A DNA stretch of 33,717 nt, taken from assembly GCA_041859375.1 (NCBI GenBank), contig JBHEKP010000043.1:1-33717 (forward strand), written 5' to 3'. Made by a program: the position numbers and the translations under genes. Under the pieces are notes generated by a model. That model was not told where the DNA came from. It ran no database searches and was given only the letters and a program-made list of their open reading frames with translations. Position 1 is the first letter of the stretch; every line of letters starts with the position of its first letter. This DNA comes from JBHEKP01 sp041859375. Lineage in GTDB: Bacteria > Hydrogenedentota > Hydrogenedentia > Hydrogenedentales > CAITNO01. Shown here one piece after another: positions 8,897 through 16,979 of this stretch.

Positions 8897-10564
8897 ATGG
8901 ACTGGTTAACCGCGTTAATGACCCAGGATTCAGTGGCCCACGCCGTGGTGATTCTGGCGCTGGTCGCCGCCTTTGGCCTGGCCTTGGGCAGCATCAAGGT
9001 GTTTGGCATCAATCTTGGCATCGCCGGGGTGCTCTTTTCAGGGCTGATTTTCGGCCATTTTGATCTCGGCATCAACCCTGAAATCCAGGAGTTTGCCCGC
9101 GAATTTGGCCTGATCCTGTTTGTCTACAGCATCGGCATGCAGGTGGGGCCGGGATTTCTGGACTCCCTCAAGCGCGAGGGGCTGCCGCTGAACATGATGG
9201 CCGCGGGGATTGTCCTTGGCGGCGCGCTGATTGCCGTGCTCATAAGCGTCTTTGCCGGGGTGGAAATGCCCGTTGCGGTGGGGCTCTTTTCCGGCGGCAC
9301 CACCAACACGCCCAGTCTTGCGGCGGCGCAGTCCGCGTTAAAGGAACTGCCCGTTTACACGGAGGAAATGGGCAAGCTGCCGGGCCTGGGGTATGCGGTC
9401 GCCTACCCCTTCGGCGTCATCGGCATCATCATCACCATGCTCTTCGTGCGCATTGTCTTCAGGATTGACCGGCACCGCGAGGCGCAGCGTTTCGAGGCCG
9501 CCCAGGCAAGGGGCGCCTCCTCGCTCATGCGCATGAACATGGACGTGACCAACCCCAACCTGAACGGCCTGGCACTCGGGGAAATTCCGACGCTGGCGGA
9601 GTCGGGCGTGGTGGTGTCGCGCATCCTGCACAACGGCGCCGCCTCCATCGCCGGGCCCGAAACCCGCATCAGCATGGGGGATGTGCTGCTGGCGGTGGGT
9701 TCGGCGGAGGATCTGGAAAAACTGCGGATCATCATAGGCAAAAAAAGCGCCACGGACCTTGTGAGCCTGCCCTGCGCCATCACCACACGCCGCCTGATCG
9801 TGACCCGGAAGGAGGTGCTGGGCGAGACGGCGGACAGCCTGGGGCTGCTGGAGAAGTACGGCGTCACCCTCACCCGGCTGCGGCGCGGCGAGGTGGAGCT
9901 GGTGGTCAAAACCGGAACGCGCCTCTCCTTTGGCGACACCGTGCTGGCCGTGGGAACGGCGGATTCCCTGGACCAGGCGGAGAAGGTGCTCGGCAATTCG
10001 GCGAAAAAACTCAACCACCCCGAGGTTGTCCCGGTGTTTGTGGGCATTGTGCTGGGTGTGGTGCTTGGCAGCTTCCCGCTGGCGATTCCGGGGCTTCCCG
10101 CCGCGGTGAAACTCGGCCTGGCCGGCGGCCCGCTGGTGGTGGCCATCCTTCTCAGCCGCATCGGGCGCATCGGGCCGCTGGTCTGGTACATGCCGTCCAG
10201 CGCGAACCTGATGATGCGCGAGCTGGGCATTGTGCTCTTCCTCGCCTGCGTTGGGCTGAAGTCGGGCGACCGTTTTGTGGAGACCCTCACCCAGGGCCAG
10301 GGGTTTTACTGGATGGGCCTGGCCACGCTCATCACGCTGCTCCCCCTGCTGGCCACCGCGCTCATTGGGCGGATTTTCCTGCGGTTGAATTTCATGTCCC
10401 TGTGCGGGCTGCTTGCGGGCAGCATGACCGACCCTCCCGCGCTCGCCTTCGCCTGCGCGGCGAACGAGTCCGACTCCCCGATGGTCGCCTATGCGGCGGT
10501 TTACCCGCTGACCATGATTCTGCGCGTGCTCTGCGCCCAGTTCATGGTGCTGCTGTTCATGTGA
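8897..10564 (+). CDS. AspT/YidE/YbjL-type transporter with two central TrkA-C (RCK-C) domains
   Basis: The 555-residue protein shows the two-fold layout of the AspT/YidE family. About five N-terminal membrane helices (with IGMQVGPGF and SGGTTNTPSLAAA) precede two soluble RCK-C/TrkA-C domains (about residues 205-285 and 290-370). A second membrane block (FLACVGLKSGD, GSMTDPPALAFA) completes the duplicate. The paired motifs G-x-T-N/D-x-P in each half are family hallmarks. Members such as AspT exchange amino or organic acids; YidE-type members are largely uncharacterised, so the substrate cannot be given. Length matches the usual 550-560 residues. The ATG at 8897 is chosen over an in-frame GTG at 8885 because AGGGTG lies at suitable distance upstream. 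It ends 6 bases from the oppositely oriented sir2 gene. Confidence 0.88.
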   Translation: MDWLTALMTQDSVAHAVVILALVAAFGLALGSIKVFGINLGIAGVLFSGLIFGHFDLGINPEIQEFAREFGLILFVYSIGMQVGPGFLDSLKREGLPLNMMAAGIVLGGALIAVLISVFAGVEMPVAVGLFSGGTTNTPSLAAAQSALKELPVYTEEMGKLPGLGYAVAYPFGVIGIIITMLFVRIVFRIDRHREAQRFEAAQARGASSLMRMNMDVTNPNLNGLALGEIPTLAESGVVVSRILHNGAASIAGPETRISMGDVLLAVGSAEDLEKLRIIIGKKSATDLVSLPCAITTRRLIVTRKEVLGETADSLGLLEKYGVTLTRLRRGEVELVVKTGTRLSFGDTVLAVGTADSLDQAEKVLGNSAKKLNHPEVVPVFVGIVLGVVLGSFPLAIPGLPAAVKLGLAGGPLVVAILLSRIGRIGPLVWYMPSSANLMMRELGIVLFLACVGLKSGDRFVETLTQGQGFYWMGLATLITLLPLLATALIGRIFLRLNFMSLCGLLAGSMTDPPALAFACAANESDSPMVAYAAVYPLTMILRVLCAQFMVLLFM

Positions 10565-10570
10565 GCGGGG

Positions 10571-11332
10571 CTACGACGGCCTGACCATCCCCAGCAGGCG
10601 GGGCAGGGTCTGCCCGGCCGGGCCCTGCAGGAAAACATCGGTGATTGCGCGGGTGAAGTCGGTGGGCTCGAGGTTGCACTCCACGATGAGCGCGCCGGAT
10701 TCTTTGGCGATGCGGGGAAGCCCCGCCGCCGGATAGACCTGCGCCGAGGTGCCCACCACGAGCATCACGTCGCAGGAGCGCGCCAGCGAGTCCGCCAGAT
10801 GGAGCGCGTTCTGGGGGATCATCTCGCCGAAGAGCACCACGTCGGGCTTCATGTACCCGCCGCATTCGCAGCGGGGCGCGCCCAGCGCGCGGTGGCCCAG
10901 GTCCATGCCCCGCCGCCGGTGGCAGGCCGGGCAGAAAAGGGTGTCGGCGTTGCCGTGGTACTCGATGACGGTGCCGTTTCCGGCATGCTGGTGGAGCGCG
11001 TCGATATTCTGGGTGATGACCGCCTTCAACACCCCCAGATCCTCCAGCTCGGCCAGCGCAAAGTGGGCCGGGTTGGGGGCCACGTCCCGCAGGTTTTCCG
11101 CCAGCGCGTACCACATCTCCCAGACCTTGTCCGGGTCGGCGTAAAAGGCGTCGATGGTGGCGTATTCGTCCGGGGGGAAGCGCGACCACAGCCCGTCGGC
11201 GCTGCGGAAGTCGGGGATGCCGCTTTCGACGGAGATGCCCGCGCCCGTCACGGCCACGGCGCGCCTGGCGGTTTTCAGCGCTGCGGCGGCCTGTTCATAC
11301 AGGCCGGGAAGGGTGTTTGACTGCTGTGCCAT
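10571..11332 (-). CDS. Sirtuin, NAD-dependent protein deacylase (Sir2/CobB family)
   Basis: The 253-residue protein has the Rossmann motif GAGISVESGIPDFR (30-43), QNID (108-111), catalytic His126 in EYHGN, and a zinc knuckle of C134/C137 and C155/C157. The motif VGTSAQVYPAAG and the C-terminal NLEP also match CobB-like enzymes. It removes acyl groups from lysine using NAD+, releasing nicotinamide and O-acyl-ADP-ribose. The residues aligning with the CobB acyl-pocket Tyr-x-x-Arg are Y75 and A78, so the Arg appears absent, which argues against a strong preference for succinyl/malonyl groups. It is the last gene of the leftward parA-parB-serS-sir2 run, starting 26 bases after serS. The frame is open further upstream, but that part reads antigenic nonsense from the serS region. 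Confidence 0.9.
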   Translation of the reverse strand: MAQQSNTLPGLYEQAAAALKTARRAVAVTGAGISVESGIPDFRSADGLWSRFPPDEYATIDAFYADPDKVWEMWYALAENLRDVAPNPAHFALAELEDLGVLKAVITQNIDALHQHAGNGTVIEYHGNADTLFCPACHRRRGMDLGHRALGAPRCECGGYMKPDVVLFGEMIPQNALHLADSLARSCDVMLVVGTSAQVYPAAGLPRIAKESGALIVECNLEPTDFTRAITDVFLQGPAGQTLPRLLGMVRPS

Positions 11333-11358
11333 GCCGGACGTTCCGTGCTTTCGCGCCG

Positions 11359-12630
11359 TCAGCGCGGACCGATGGTTTCCATTCCGCCCATGTAGGGCCG
11401 CAGCGCCTCCGGCACCACAATGGTCCCGTCCGCCCGCTGGTAGTTTTCCAGCACGGCCACGGCCGTGCGGCCCACCGCCAGGCCGGAGCCGTTCAGCGTG
11501 TGGACGAATTCCGGCTTTTTGTCGCGGCGGAAACGGATGTTGGCGCGGCGCGCCTGGAAGTCGGTGAAATTCGAGCAGGAGCTGATTTCGCGGTAGGCGT
11601 TCTGGCCGGGCAGCCACACCTCGATGTCGTGGGTTTTTGCGGCGGAGAAGCCCATGTCGCCGGTGCACAGCGTCACCACACGGTAGGCCAGGCCCAGCCG
11701 CTGCAGCACCGCCTCGGCGTTGGCCGTGAGTTTTTCCAGCTCGTTCCACGACTCCTCGGGCAGGGTGAACTTGACCATTTCCACCTTGTTGAACTGTTGC
11801 ATGCGGATCATGCCCCGCGTGTCCTTGCCTTAGGAGCCCGCCTCGCTGCGGAAGCAGGGCGTGTGCGCCGTGTAGCAGAGCGGCAGCGCCGCCGCGTCCA
11901 GTATCTCGTCGCGGTGGATGTTGGTCACCGGCACCTCGGCGGTGGGGATCATCCAGTAGTCGGTGTTCTCGACTTTGAACAGGTCGGCGGCGAATTTCGG
12001 GAGCTGGCCCGTGCCGCGCATGCTGTCGGAGTTGACCATGAAGGGGGGGAGCACCTCGGTGTAGCCGTGCTCGCGGGTGTGCATGTCGAGCATGAGCGCC
12101 GCCAGAGCCCGCTCCAGCAGCGCGCCCGCGCCCCTGGACAGGCCAAAGCGCGCGCCCGCAAGTTTCGCGCCGCAGCCGAAGTCGAAAAGGCCCAGGGCCT
12201 CGCCCAGCTCCACGTGGTCCTTCGGCGCGAAGTCAAAAACCGGCGGCGCGCCCCATGTTCGGACAACCGGATTGTCGGCCTCGTCGTTCCCCTCGGGCAC
12301 GGAGTCGTCCGGAAGGTTCGGGATGGTCAGCAGGAATTCGTCAAGCCGCGCGTCCGCGCCGCGCACCTCCTCCTCCAGCACGGCGATGCGGTCCTTGATG
12401 TCCTTCATCGCCGCGATCGCCTCCGACGCATCCTCGCCCGCGCGCTTTTTCGCCGCCACCTCGGCGGTCACCTTGTTCTGCCCCGCGCGGAGCTGCTCCA
12501 TTTCGTATATTTTTGCGCGGCGCTCGGTGTCCACCGCGAAAACGGCCTCAAGGTCAACCTTTGCGCGGCGTTTTCGCATGCCCTCCCGGACGCGGTCGGG
12601 CTCGTTTCTCAGCAGGCGTATGTCAAACAT
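11359..12630 (-). pseudogene. serS: Seryl-tRNA synthetase, frame interrupted by an in-frame TAA
   Basis: Read through one stop, the 424-codon frame gives a full-length class II seryl-tRNA synthetase. It has an N-terminal coiled-coil arm (about residues 25-110), motif 1 in GARFGLSRGAG...HGYTEVLPP, motif 2 at CFRSEAGS, and motif 3 near the end in GLAVGRTAVAVLENYQ. The enzyme charges tRNA-Ser with serine and is normally essential. Codon 267 is TAA (minus strand, 11830-11832) exactly inside motif 2, where homologues have Tyr or Ala (SEAGS-Y/A-GKDTRG). Upstream and downstream parts are in the same frame, so this is a nonsense change rather than an indel. A TAC to TAA substitution is the simplest route. 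Start ATG at 12630 follows GGGAA and begins MFDIRLLRNEPD, the normal family start. Sequencing or assembly error, a real pseudogene with a second copy, or readthrough are all possible; I favour error. Confidence 0.88.
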
Positions 12631-12670
12631 GATCGTTCCCGGTTGCGGGGCGCGTGGCCCCGGTTTACTG

Positions 12671-13582
12671 TCAGCGGCCGCGCAGCAGGGCGAGCAGCCG
12701 TTCCAGTTCGTCGTTGTTGAAGTATTCAATCTCGATTTTGCCGCGGCCGTTGTTCGCGGGTTTGAGGCTCACCTTGGTGCCCAGCTTGCGGCGGAGATCG
12801 TCCTCCACCTGGGAGATGTTGGGATCCCTGGTGGTTTCCACGCTGATGCGGGTCTGCCGTCCGGGCTTGTTGGCCTTTGCCGCGGCGAGTCGCTCCGCCT
12901 GGCGCACGGAAAGACCGTCGGCGATGATTTTGCGCGCCAGCGCCGCCTGCTCCGCGGGCGACTCCAGCGCCAGCAGCGCCCGCGCGTGGCCCATGCTCAG
13001 GGAGCCGTCGGCCACCTGCTCCTGCACCACCTCGGGCAGTTGCAGCAGCCGGAGGGTGTTTGCCACGGTGGCCCGCTTTTTGCCCACCTCGTCGGCGAGC
13101 TGTTCCTGGGTCCAGTCAAATTCCCGCACCAGATCCTGGTAGGCGGCGGCAAGCTCGATGGCGTTCAGGTCCTCGCGCTGGATGTTCTCGATGAGGCCGA
13201 GTTTCAGCATTTCCCGGTCGGAAATGTCGCGGCACACCGCCGGGATGGCCTTGAGATCGGCCAGAATGCTGGCGCGGCAGCGGCGCTCGCCGCTGACCAG
13301 TTCATATTTGCCGTCGCCCGCGGGCCGTACAATCACCGGCTCCTGCACGCCGTCGCGCCGGATTGATTCGGACAGTTCGGCGAGGGCCTCCTCGTCGAAA
13401 TGCCGCCGGGGTTGCTTGGGATTGGGGAGCAGCTCCGTGGGATCGAGCAGCAGCAGCCTTGTCCCGTCCGGGAGGGCTTGCGGGGCGGGTGGCGCCGGTT
13501 TAGGCGCGTCGAGCTGGGCGGTCCCGTGCGAAAGCAGCGCGCCGAGGCCCTTGCCGAGCTTGTTTTTCCTGTTCTCAGCCAC
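12671..13582 (-). CDS. parB: Chromosome-partitioning protein ParB (Spo0J/Noc family)
   Basis: The 303-residue protein carries the basic N-terminal start KNKLGKGLGALL that contacts ParA, the CTP-binding ParB/Srx domain with GERRCRA (98-104), ENIQRED (132-138), a helix-turn-helix region (about 157-185) for parS binding, and a C-terminal dimerisation part ending LERLLALLRGR. ParB loads at parS sites and slides as a CTP-gated clamp to organise the origin region. It begins with GTG and overlaps the end of parA by 8 bases, which suggests translational coupling. A gap of 40 bases separates it from serS. I found no sequence close to the usual 16-base parS consensus in the window. Confidence 0.95.
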   Translation of the reverse strand: MAENRKNKLGKGLGALLSHGTAQLDAPKPAPPAPQALPDGTRLLLLDPTELLPNPKQPRRHFDEEALAELSESIRRDGVQEPVIVRPAGDGKYELVSGERRCRASILADLKAIPAVCRDISDREMLKLGLIENIQREDLNAIELAAAYQDLVREFDWTQEQLADEVGKKRATVANTLRLLQLPEVVQEQVADGSLSMGHARALLALESPAEQAALARKIIADGLSVRQAERLAAAKANKPGRQTRISVETTRDPNISQVEDDLRRKLGTKVSLKPANNGRGKIEIEYFNNDELERLLALLRGR

Positions 13583-14333
13583 GGGCGATCACCTCCCGCG
13601 CCAGGGCCATGTAGGCCTGGGCCCCGGCGGACTTGAGATCGTAGTAAATGATCGGCCTGCCAAAGCTGGGCGCCTCGCTCAGGCTCACGTTGCGCGGAAT
13701 GACCGTGTCGAAAACCCTTTTTCCCAGGTGGCCCCGCACGTCGTCCGCCACCTGACGGGACAGGTTCGTGTGCTGGTACATGGTCAGCAGCACGCCGCGC
13801 ACCCCGAGGCCGCCGTTCAGCGTGTCGCGCACCAGGATGATGGTGTTCAACAGTTCGCTCAGCCCCTCAAGCGCGAAGTACTCGCACTGGAGGGTGATAA
13901 TGACCCCGTCCGCCGCGGTCAGGCCGTTCAGTGTCAGCAACCCCAGGGAGGGGGGGCAGTCAATGAAAACGAAGTCGTATTTCTCGCGCACCGGGGCCAG
14001 CGCGTCACGCAGCCGGAATTCCCGCCGCTCCGCCTCCACCAACTCCAGCTCCGCGCCCACCAAATCGCGGGTGGAGGCCAGTGCCCACAGGTTGTCCATG
14101 GGTGTCTGTGTGACCGCCTCCGCCATGGTCGTGCCGTTCACCAGCACGTCATAGGTGGTGTGCTCCGCACGGCTTTTGTCCACGCCCAGCCCCTGTGAGG
14201 CGTTGCCCTGCGGGTCAAGATCGACCAGCAGCACCCGCTTTCCCGCGGCGGCGATGCAGGCGGCAAGATTCACCGCGGTCGTGGTTTTGCCCACGCCGCC
14301 CTTCTGATTGGCCACAGCAATTACCTGGCTCAT
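13575..14333 (-). CDS. parA: Chromosome-partitioning ATPase ParA (Soj)
   Basis: This 252-residue protein opens with the deviant Walker A motif KGGVGKTT (residues 11-18), including the signature Lys11 of ParA/MinD ATPases. Walker A' LVDLDPQGNAS and the Walker B region FIDCPPSLGLLT follow. Length is typical of chromosomal Soj proteins without an N-terminal DNA-binding domain. It forms ATP-dependent dimers on the nucleoid that pull ParB-parS complexes. Start ATG at 14333 is chosen because it begins the conserved MSQVIAVANQKGG; upstream in-frame residues are not family-like. It is the first gene of the leftward run and has a good promoter about 50-80 bases upstream. Confidence 0.95.
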   Translation of the reverse strand: MSQVIAVANQKGGVGKTTTAVNLAACIAAAGKRVLLVDLDPQGNASQGLGVDKSRAEHTTYDVLVNGTTMAEAVTQTPMDNLWALASTRDLVGAELELVEAERREFRLRDALAPVREKYDFVFIDCPPSLGLLTLNGLTAADGVIITLQCEYFALEGLSELLNTIILVRDTLNGGLGVRGVLLTMYQHTNLSRQVADDVRGHLGKRVFDTVIPRNVSLSEAPSFGRPIIYYDLKSAGAQAYMALAREVIARG

Positions 14334-14386
14334 GAGAAAATACCCGAGGCCCCATGCCTTGTGAGGGAACGACAAACCGGTCAGTT

Positions 14387-14416
14387 ATGATACGGGTGGA
14401 ACGGCGGATATGTCAA
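14387..14416 (-). promoter_or_regulatory. Promoter of the parA-parB-serS-sir2 run
   Basis: On the minus strand TTGACA (14416-14411) and TATCAT (14392-14387) are separated by 18 bases, giving a predicted start near 14380 and a leader of about 47 bases. The -35 box and following bases (TTGACATATCCGC) are the same as in the promoter at 19555. Confidence 0.65.
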
Positions 14417-14579
14417 AGACGCGGCGGCGGCCATTACGGCCAAGTTTTATTTGGGGGATTCCCAGGCCTAATGGGTGCGGACAGGACGGTTTTCGGAAAT
14501 TATGGGCTTCTTGCGGGGGCATTTCCGGTTTTTTTCACAGAGAAGGAGGTTTCGGTTCCGTCATGGCCCGCCGGCTTGC

Positions 14580-14585
14580 TATACT
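14580..14585 (+). promoter_or_regulatory. Candidate -10 box (TATACT) for aconitase
   Basis: TATACT matches five of six bases of the consensus. The -35 region about 17-18 bases upstream is poor. The predicted start near 14592 would place the palindrome at 14612 early in the leader. Confidence 0.35.
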
Positions 14586-14611
14586 TTCCGGCGCGGATTT
14601 TCCCCCGGGAA

Positions 14612-14625
14612 TGCGGCGCGCCGCA
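14612..14625. promoter_or_regulatory. Perfect 14-base palindrome in the aconitase leader
   Basis: TGCGGCGCGCCGCA is self-complementary over all 14 bases. A run of seven T follows 9 bases later (14634-14641 region). It could be an operator or, as RNA, a 5-bp stem with a CGCG loop; the spacing to the T-run is too long for a standard terminator. Confidence 0.3.
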
Positions 14626-14687
14626 GGGTGGTTATTTTTTTGGGTGTAGTATGTCCGCAAACAACCAGTCAGGAAGGATTTAGGGCC

Positions 14688-16955
14688 ATGCTATTTGATT
14701 TCGACATGATTCAGGCGGTGTACGGGCGGCTTGCGGCGCGGGTGGCGGCGGCGCGGGAGGTGGTGGGGCGTCCGCTGACCCTGGCGGAGAAAATCCTGTA
14801 CGCGCACCTGTGGGACGGCCCGGCGTCGCGTGCCTTCGCGCGGGGTGCGGATTATGTGGACTTTGCGCCGGACCGGGTGGCGATGCAGGACGCGACGGCG
14901 CAGATGGCGCTGCTCCAGTTCATGTCGGCGGGCCGGGCGCGGGTGGCGGTGCCGAGCACGGTCCACTGCGATCATCTCATCCAGGCGAAATCCGGCGCTG
15001 CGGCGGACCTCGCGGAGGCGCTTTCCGTCAACAGCGAGGTGTACGAGTTTCTCGCGTCGGTGTCGAACAAGTACGGCATCGGCTTTTGGAAGCCGGGCGC
15101 GGGCATCATCCACCAGGTGGTGCTGGAGAATTACGCCTTTCCCGGCGGGATGATGATTGGCACGGACTCGCACACGCCGAACGCGGGCGGACTGGGCATG
15201 GTGGCCATCGGCGTGGGCGGCGCGGACGCGGTGGACGTGATGGCGGGCATGGCCTGGGAGTTGAAGTTCCCGAAGCTGATCGGCGTGAAGCTGGGCGGAA
15301 AGCTCCGCGGCTGGGCCTCCGCGAAGGATGTGATTCTCAAGGTGGCGGGCCTGCTGACGGTGAAGGGCGGCACGGGCGCGATTGTGGAGTATTTTGGGGA
15401 AGGGGCGGAGAGCATGTCCTGCACGGGCAAGGGCACGGTGTGCAACATGGGCGCAGAAATCGGCGCCACCACGTCGATTTTCGCCTTTGACGAAACCATG
15501 GCGCGGTACCTTGAGGCGACGGGGCGCGCTGAGGTGGCCGCCGCGGCGCGCGCGGCGGCGGCGCACCTGCGGCCCGATCCGGAAGTGTACGCCGACCCCG
15601 CCGCCTACTACGATCAGGTCATTGAGATTAACCTGGACGAGCTGGAGCCGCTGCTGAACGGCCCCTTCACGCCGGATCTTGCCACGCCCGTTTCCAGGAT
15701 GCGCGCGGTGGCGGCGGAGAAGGGCTGGCCGCAGAAGGTGGAGGTGGCGCTCATCGGCTCCTGCACCAATTCCTCCTACGAGGACATGAGCCGCTGCGCC
15801 TCGCTGGTGCGCCAGGCGAGGGAGAAGAAGATCACGGCGAAGGCGGAGTTCACCATCACACCCGGTTCTGAACTGGTGCGCCACACGCTGGAACAGGACG
15901 GATTGCTTGCGGAATTCGAGGGCATCGGCGGGGTGGTGCTGGCGAACGCCTGCGGACCCTGCATCGGCCAGTGGGCGCGCCACCGCAACGGCGCGGCGGA
16001 CGAGCCAAACACGATTGTGACCTCCTTCAACCGCAACTTTGCCAAGCGCAACGACGGCAACCCGAAGACCCACGCCTTTGTGGCGTCGCCGGAGATGGTG
16101 ACGGCGCTGGCGCTGTCGGGCGACCTGGGGTTCAACCCCGCCGTGGACACAATCATCAATGACGAGGGTGCGGCGGTGAAGCTTGACCCGCCGAAGGGCG
16201 ACGAGCTGCCCGCGCGCGGATTCTCCTGCGACGACCCGGGTTATGCCGCGCCCGCCGCGGACGGCAGCGCGGTGCGGGTGGTGGTGAAGCCGGACTCGGC
16301 GCGGCTCCAACTGCTGGAACCCTTCGCGCCAAACGGGGGTGACTTGCGGGGACTGCGCCTGCTCATCAAGGCGAAGGGCAAATGCACCACGGACCACATC
16401 TCCATGGCCGGGCCCTGGCTCAAGTTCCGGGGCCACCTCGACAACATCTCGAACAACTGCCTCATCGGCGCAATCAACGCGTTCAATGACGCCGCGAACA
16501 GCGTGAGGAACCCGCTGACCGGCGAATACGGCGAGGTGCCCGCCACGGCGCGCGCCTGCAAGGCCGCGGGCATCGGCACGGTTGTGGTGGGCGACGAAAA
16601 CTACGGCGAGGGCTCCTCGCGCGAGCACGCCGCCATGGAGCCGCGCCACCTCGGGGTGAAGGTGGTGCTGGTGCGCAGTTTCGCGCGCATCCACGAGACC
16701 AACCTGAAGAAGCAGGGCATGCTGGCCCTCACCTTCGCCAATCCCGACGACTACGGCAAAATCCGAGAGGACGATGAGATTGATGTAATCGGGCTGGATG
16801 CCTTCACGCCGGGCGCGCCGCTGACCATGGTGCTGCGCCACGCCGACGGCACGCTCGATCAGTTTGCGGTGAACCACACCTACAATGATGCGCAAATCGC
16901 ATGGTACAGGGCTGGCGGCGCGCTGAATCTTATCCGTGCCCAGCAGAAAGTGTGA
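14688..16955 (+). CDS. acn: Aconitate hydratase (mitochondrial-type aconitase)
   Basis: The 755-residue enzyme interconverts citrate and isocitrate through cis-aconitate in the TCA cycle. Its iron-sulfur cluster ligands are visible as Cys359 in GSCTNSS and Cys422/Cys425 in ACGPCIGQW. The substrate motifs GTDSHTPNAGGLG and GEGSSREHAAMEPR and the swivel-domain end FARIHETNLKKQG are intact. The length and the start MLFDFDMIQAVYGRL match the roughly 750-residue mitochondrial-like aconitases rather than the 890-residue AcnA or the 860-residue AcnB types. The ATG at 14688 is preceded by AGGAAGGA at 9 bases; the frame is open upstream but not family-like. It stands alone between the par locus and the patatin gene. 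Confidence 0.95.
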   Translation: MLFDFDMIQAVYGRLAARVAAAREVVGRPLTLAEKILYAHLWDGPASRAFARGADYVDFAPDRVAMQDATAQMALLQFMSAGRARVAVPSTVHCDHLIQAKSGAAADLAEALSVNSEVYEFLASVSNKYGIGFWKPGAGIIHQVVLENYAFPGGMMIGTDSHTPNAGGLGMVAIGVGGADAVDVMAGMAWELKFPKLIGVKLGGKLRGWASAKDVILKVAGLLTVKGGTGAIVEYFGEGAESMSCTGKGTVCNMGAEIGATTSIFAFDETMARYLEATGRAEVAAAARAAAAHLRPDPEVYADPAAYYDQVIEINLDELEPLLNGPFTPDLATPVSRMRAVAAEKGWPQKVEVALIGSCTNSSYEDMSRCASLVRQAREKKITAKAEFTITPGSELVRHTLEQDGLLAEFEGIGGVVLANACGPCIGQWARHRNGAADEPNTIVTSFNRNFAKRNDGNPKTHAFVASPEMVTALALSGDLGFNPAVDTIINDEGAAVKLDPPKGDELPARGFSCDDPGYAAPAADGSAVRVVVKPDSARLQLLEPFAPNGGDLRGLRLLIKAKGKCTTDHISMAGPWLKFRGHLDNISNNCLIGAINAFNDAANSVRNPLTGEYGEVPATARACKAAGIGTVVVGDENYGEGSSREHAAMEPRHLGVKVVLVRSFARIHETNLKKQGMLALTFANPDDYGKIREDDEIDVIGLDAFTPGAPLTMVLRHADGTLDQFAVNHTYNDAQIAWYRAGGALNLIRAQQKV

Positions 16956-16979
16956 TTACGCAAAAATTCCGGACGGGAT

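Larger units (their letters stand above)
14334..14687. other. Divergent regulatory region between parA and aconitase
   Basis: This 354-base gap has no gene I can support. It holds the parA promoter on the left, a TATACT box at 14580-14585 that could serve aconitase, a perfect palindrome at 14612-14625, and a strong AGGAAGGA ribosome site at 14671-14678. A tiny 10-codon reading frame starts at ATG 14651 and ends just before the aconitase start; it has no recognisable features. Confidence 0.5.

Noticed and set aside
11359..11811. A separate 150-residue gene beginning MIRMQQFNKVE
   Set aside because: It is the C-terminal third of seryl-tRNA synthetase in the same frame as the upstream part; the apparent start is an internal Met of motif 2.
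11317..12720. 467-codon open frame on the plus strand over serS
   Set aside because: It is antisense to serS codons and shows no domain-like pattern; it runs across the serS/sir2 boundary.
14651..14683. Ten-codon leader peptide before aconitase
   Set aside because: It overlaps the aconitase ribosome site, has no repeated regulatory codons and no own ribosome site; chance occurrence is likely.
14691..16895. 734-codon open frame antisense to aconitase
   Set aside because: It lies wholly opposite a gene with all catalytic motifs intact; its His/Arg/Ala-rich translation is typical of the antisense of GC-rich coding sequence, and there is no family motif.
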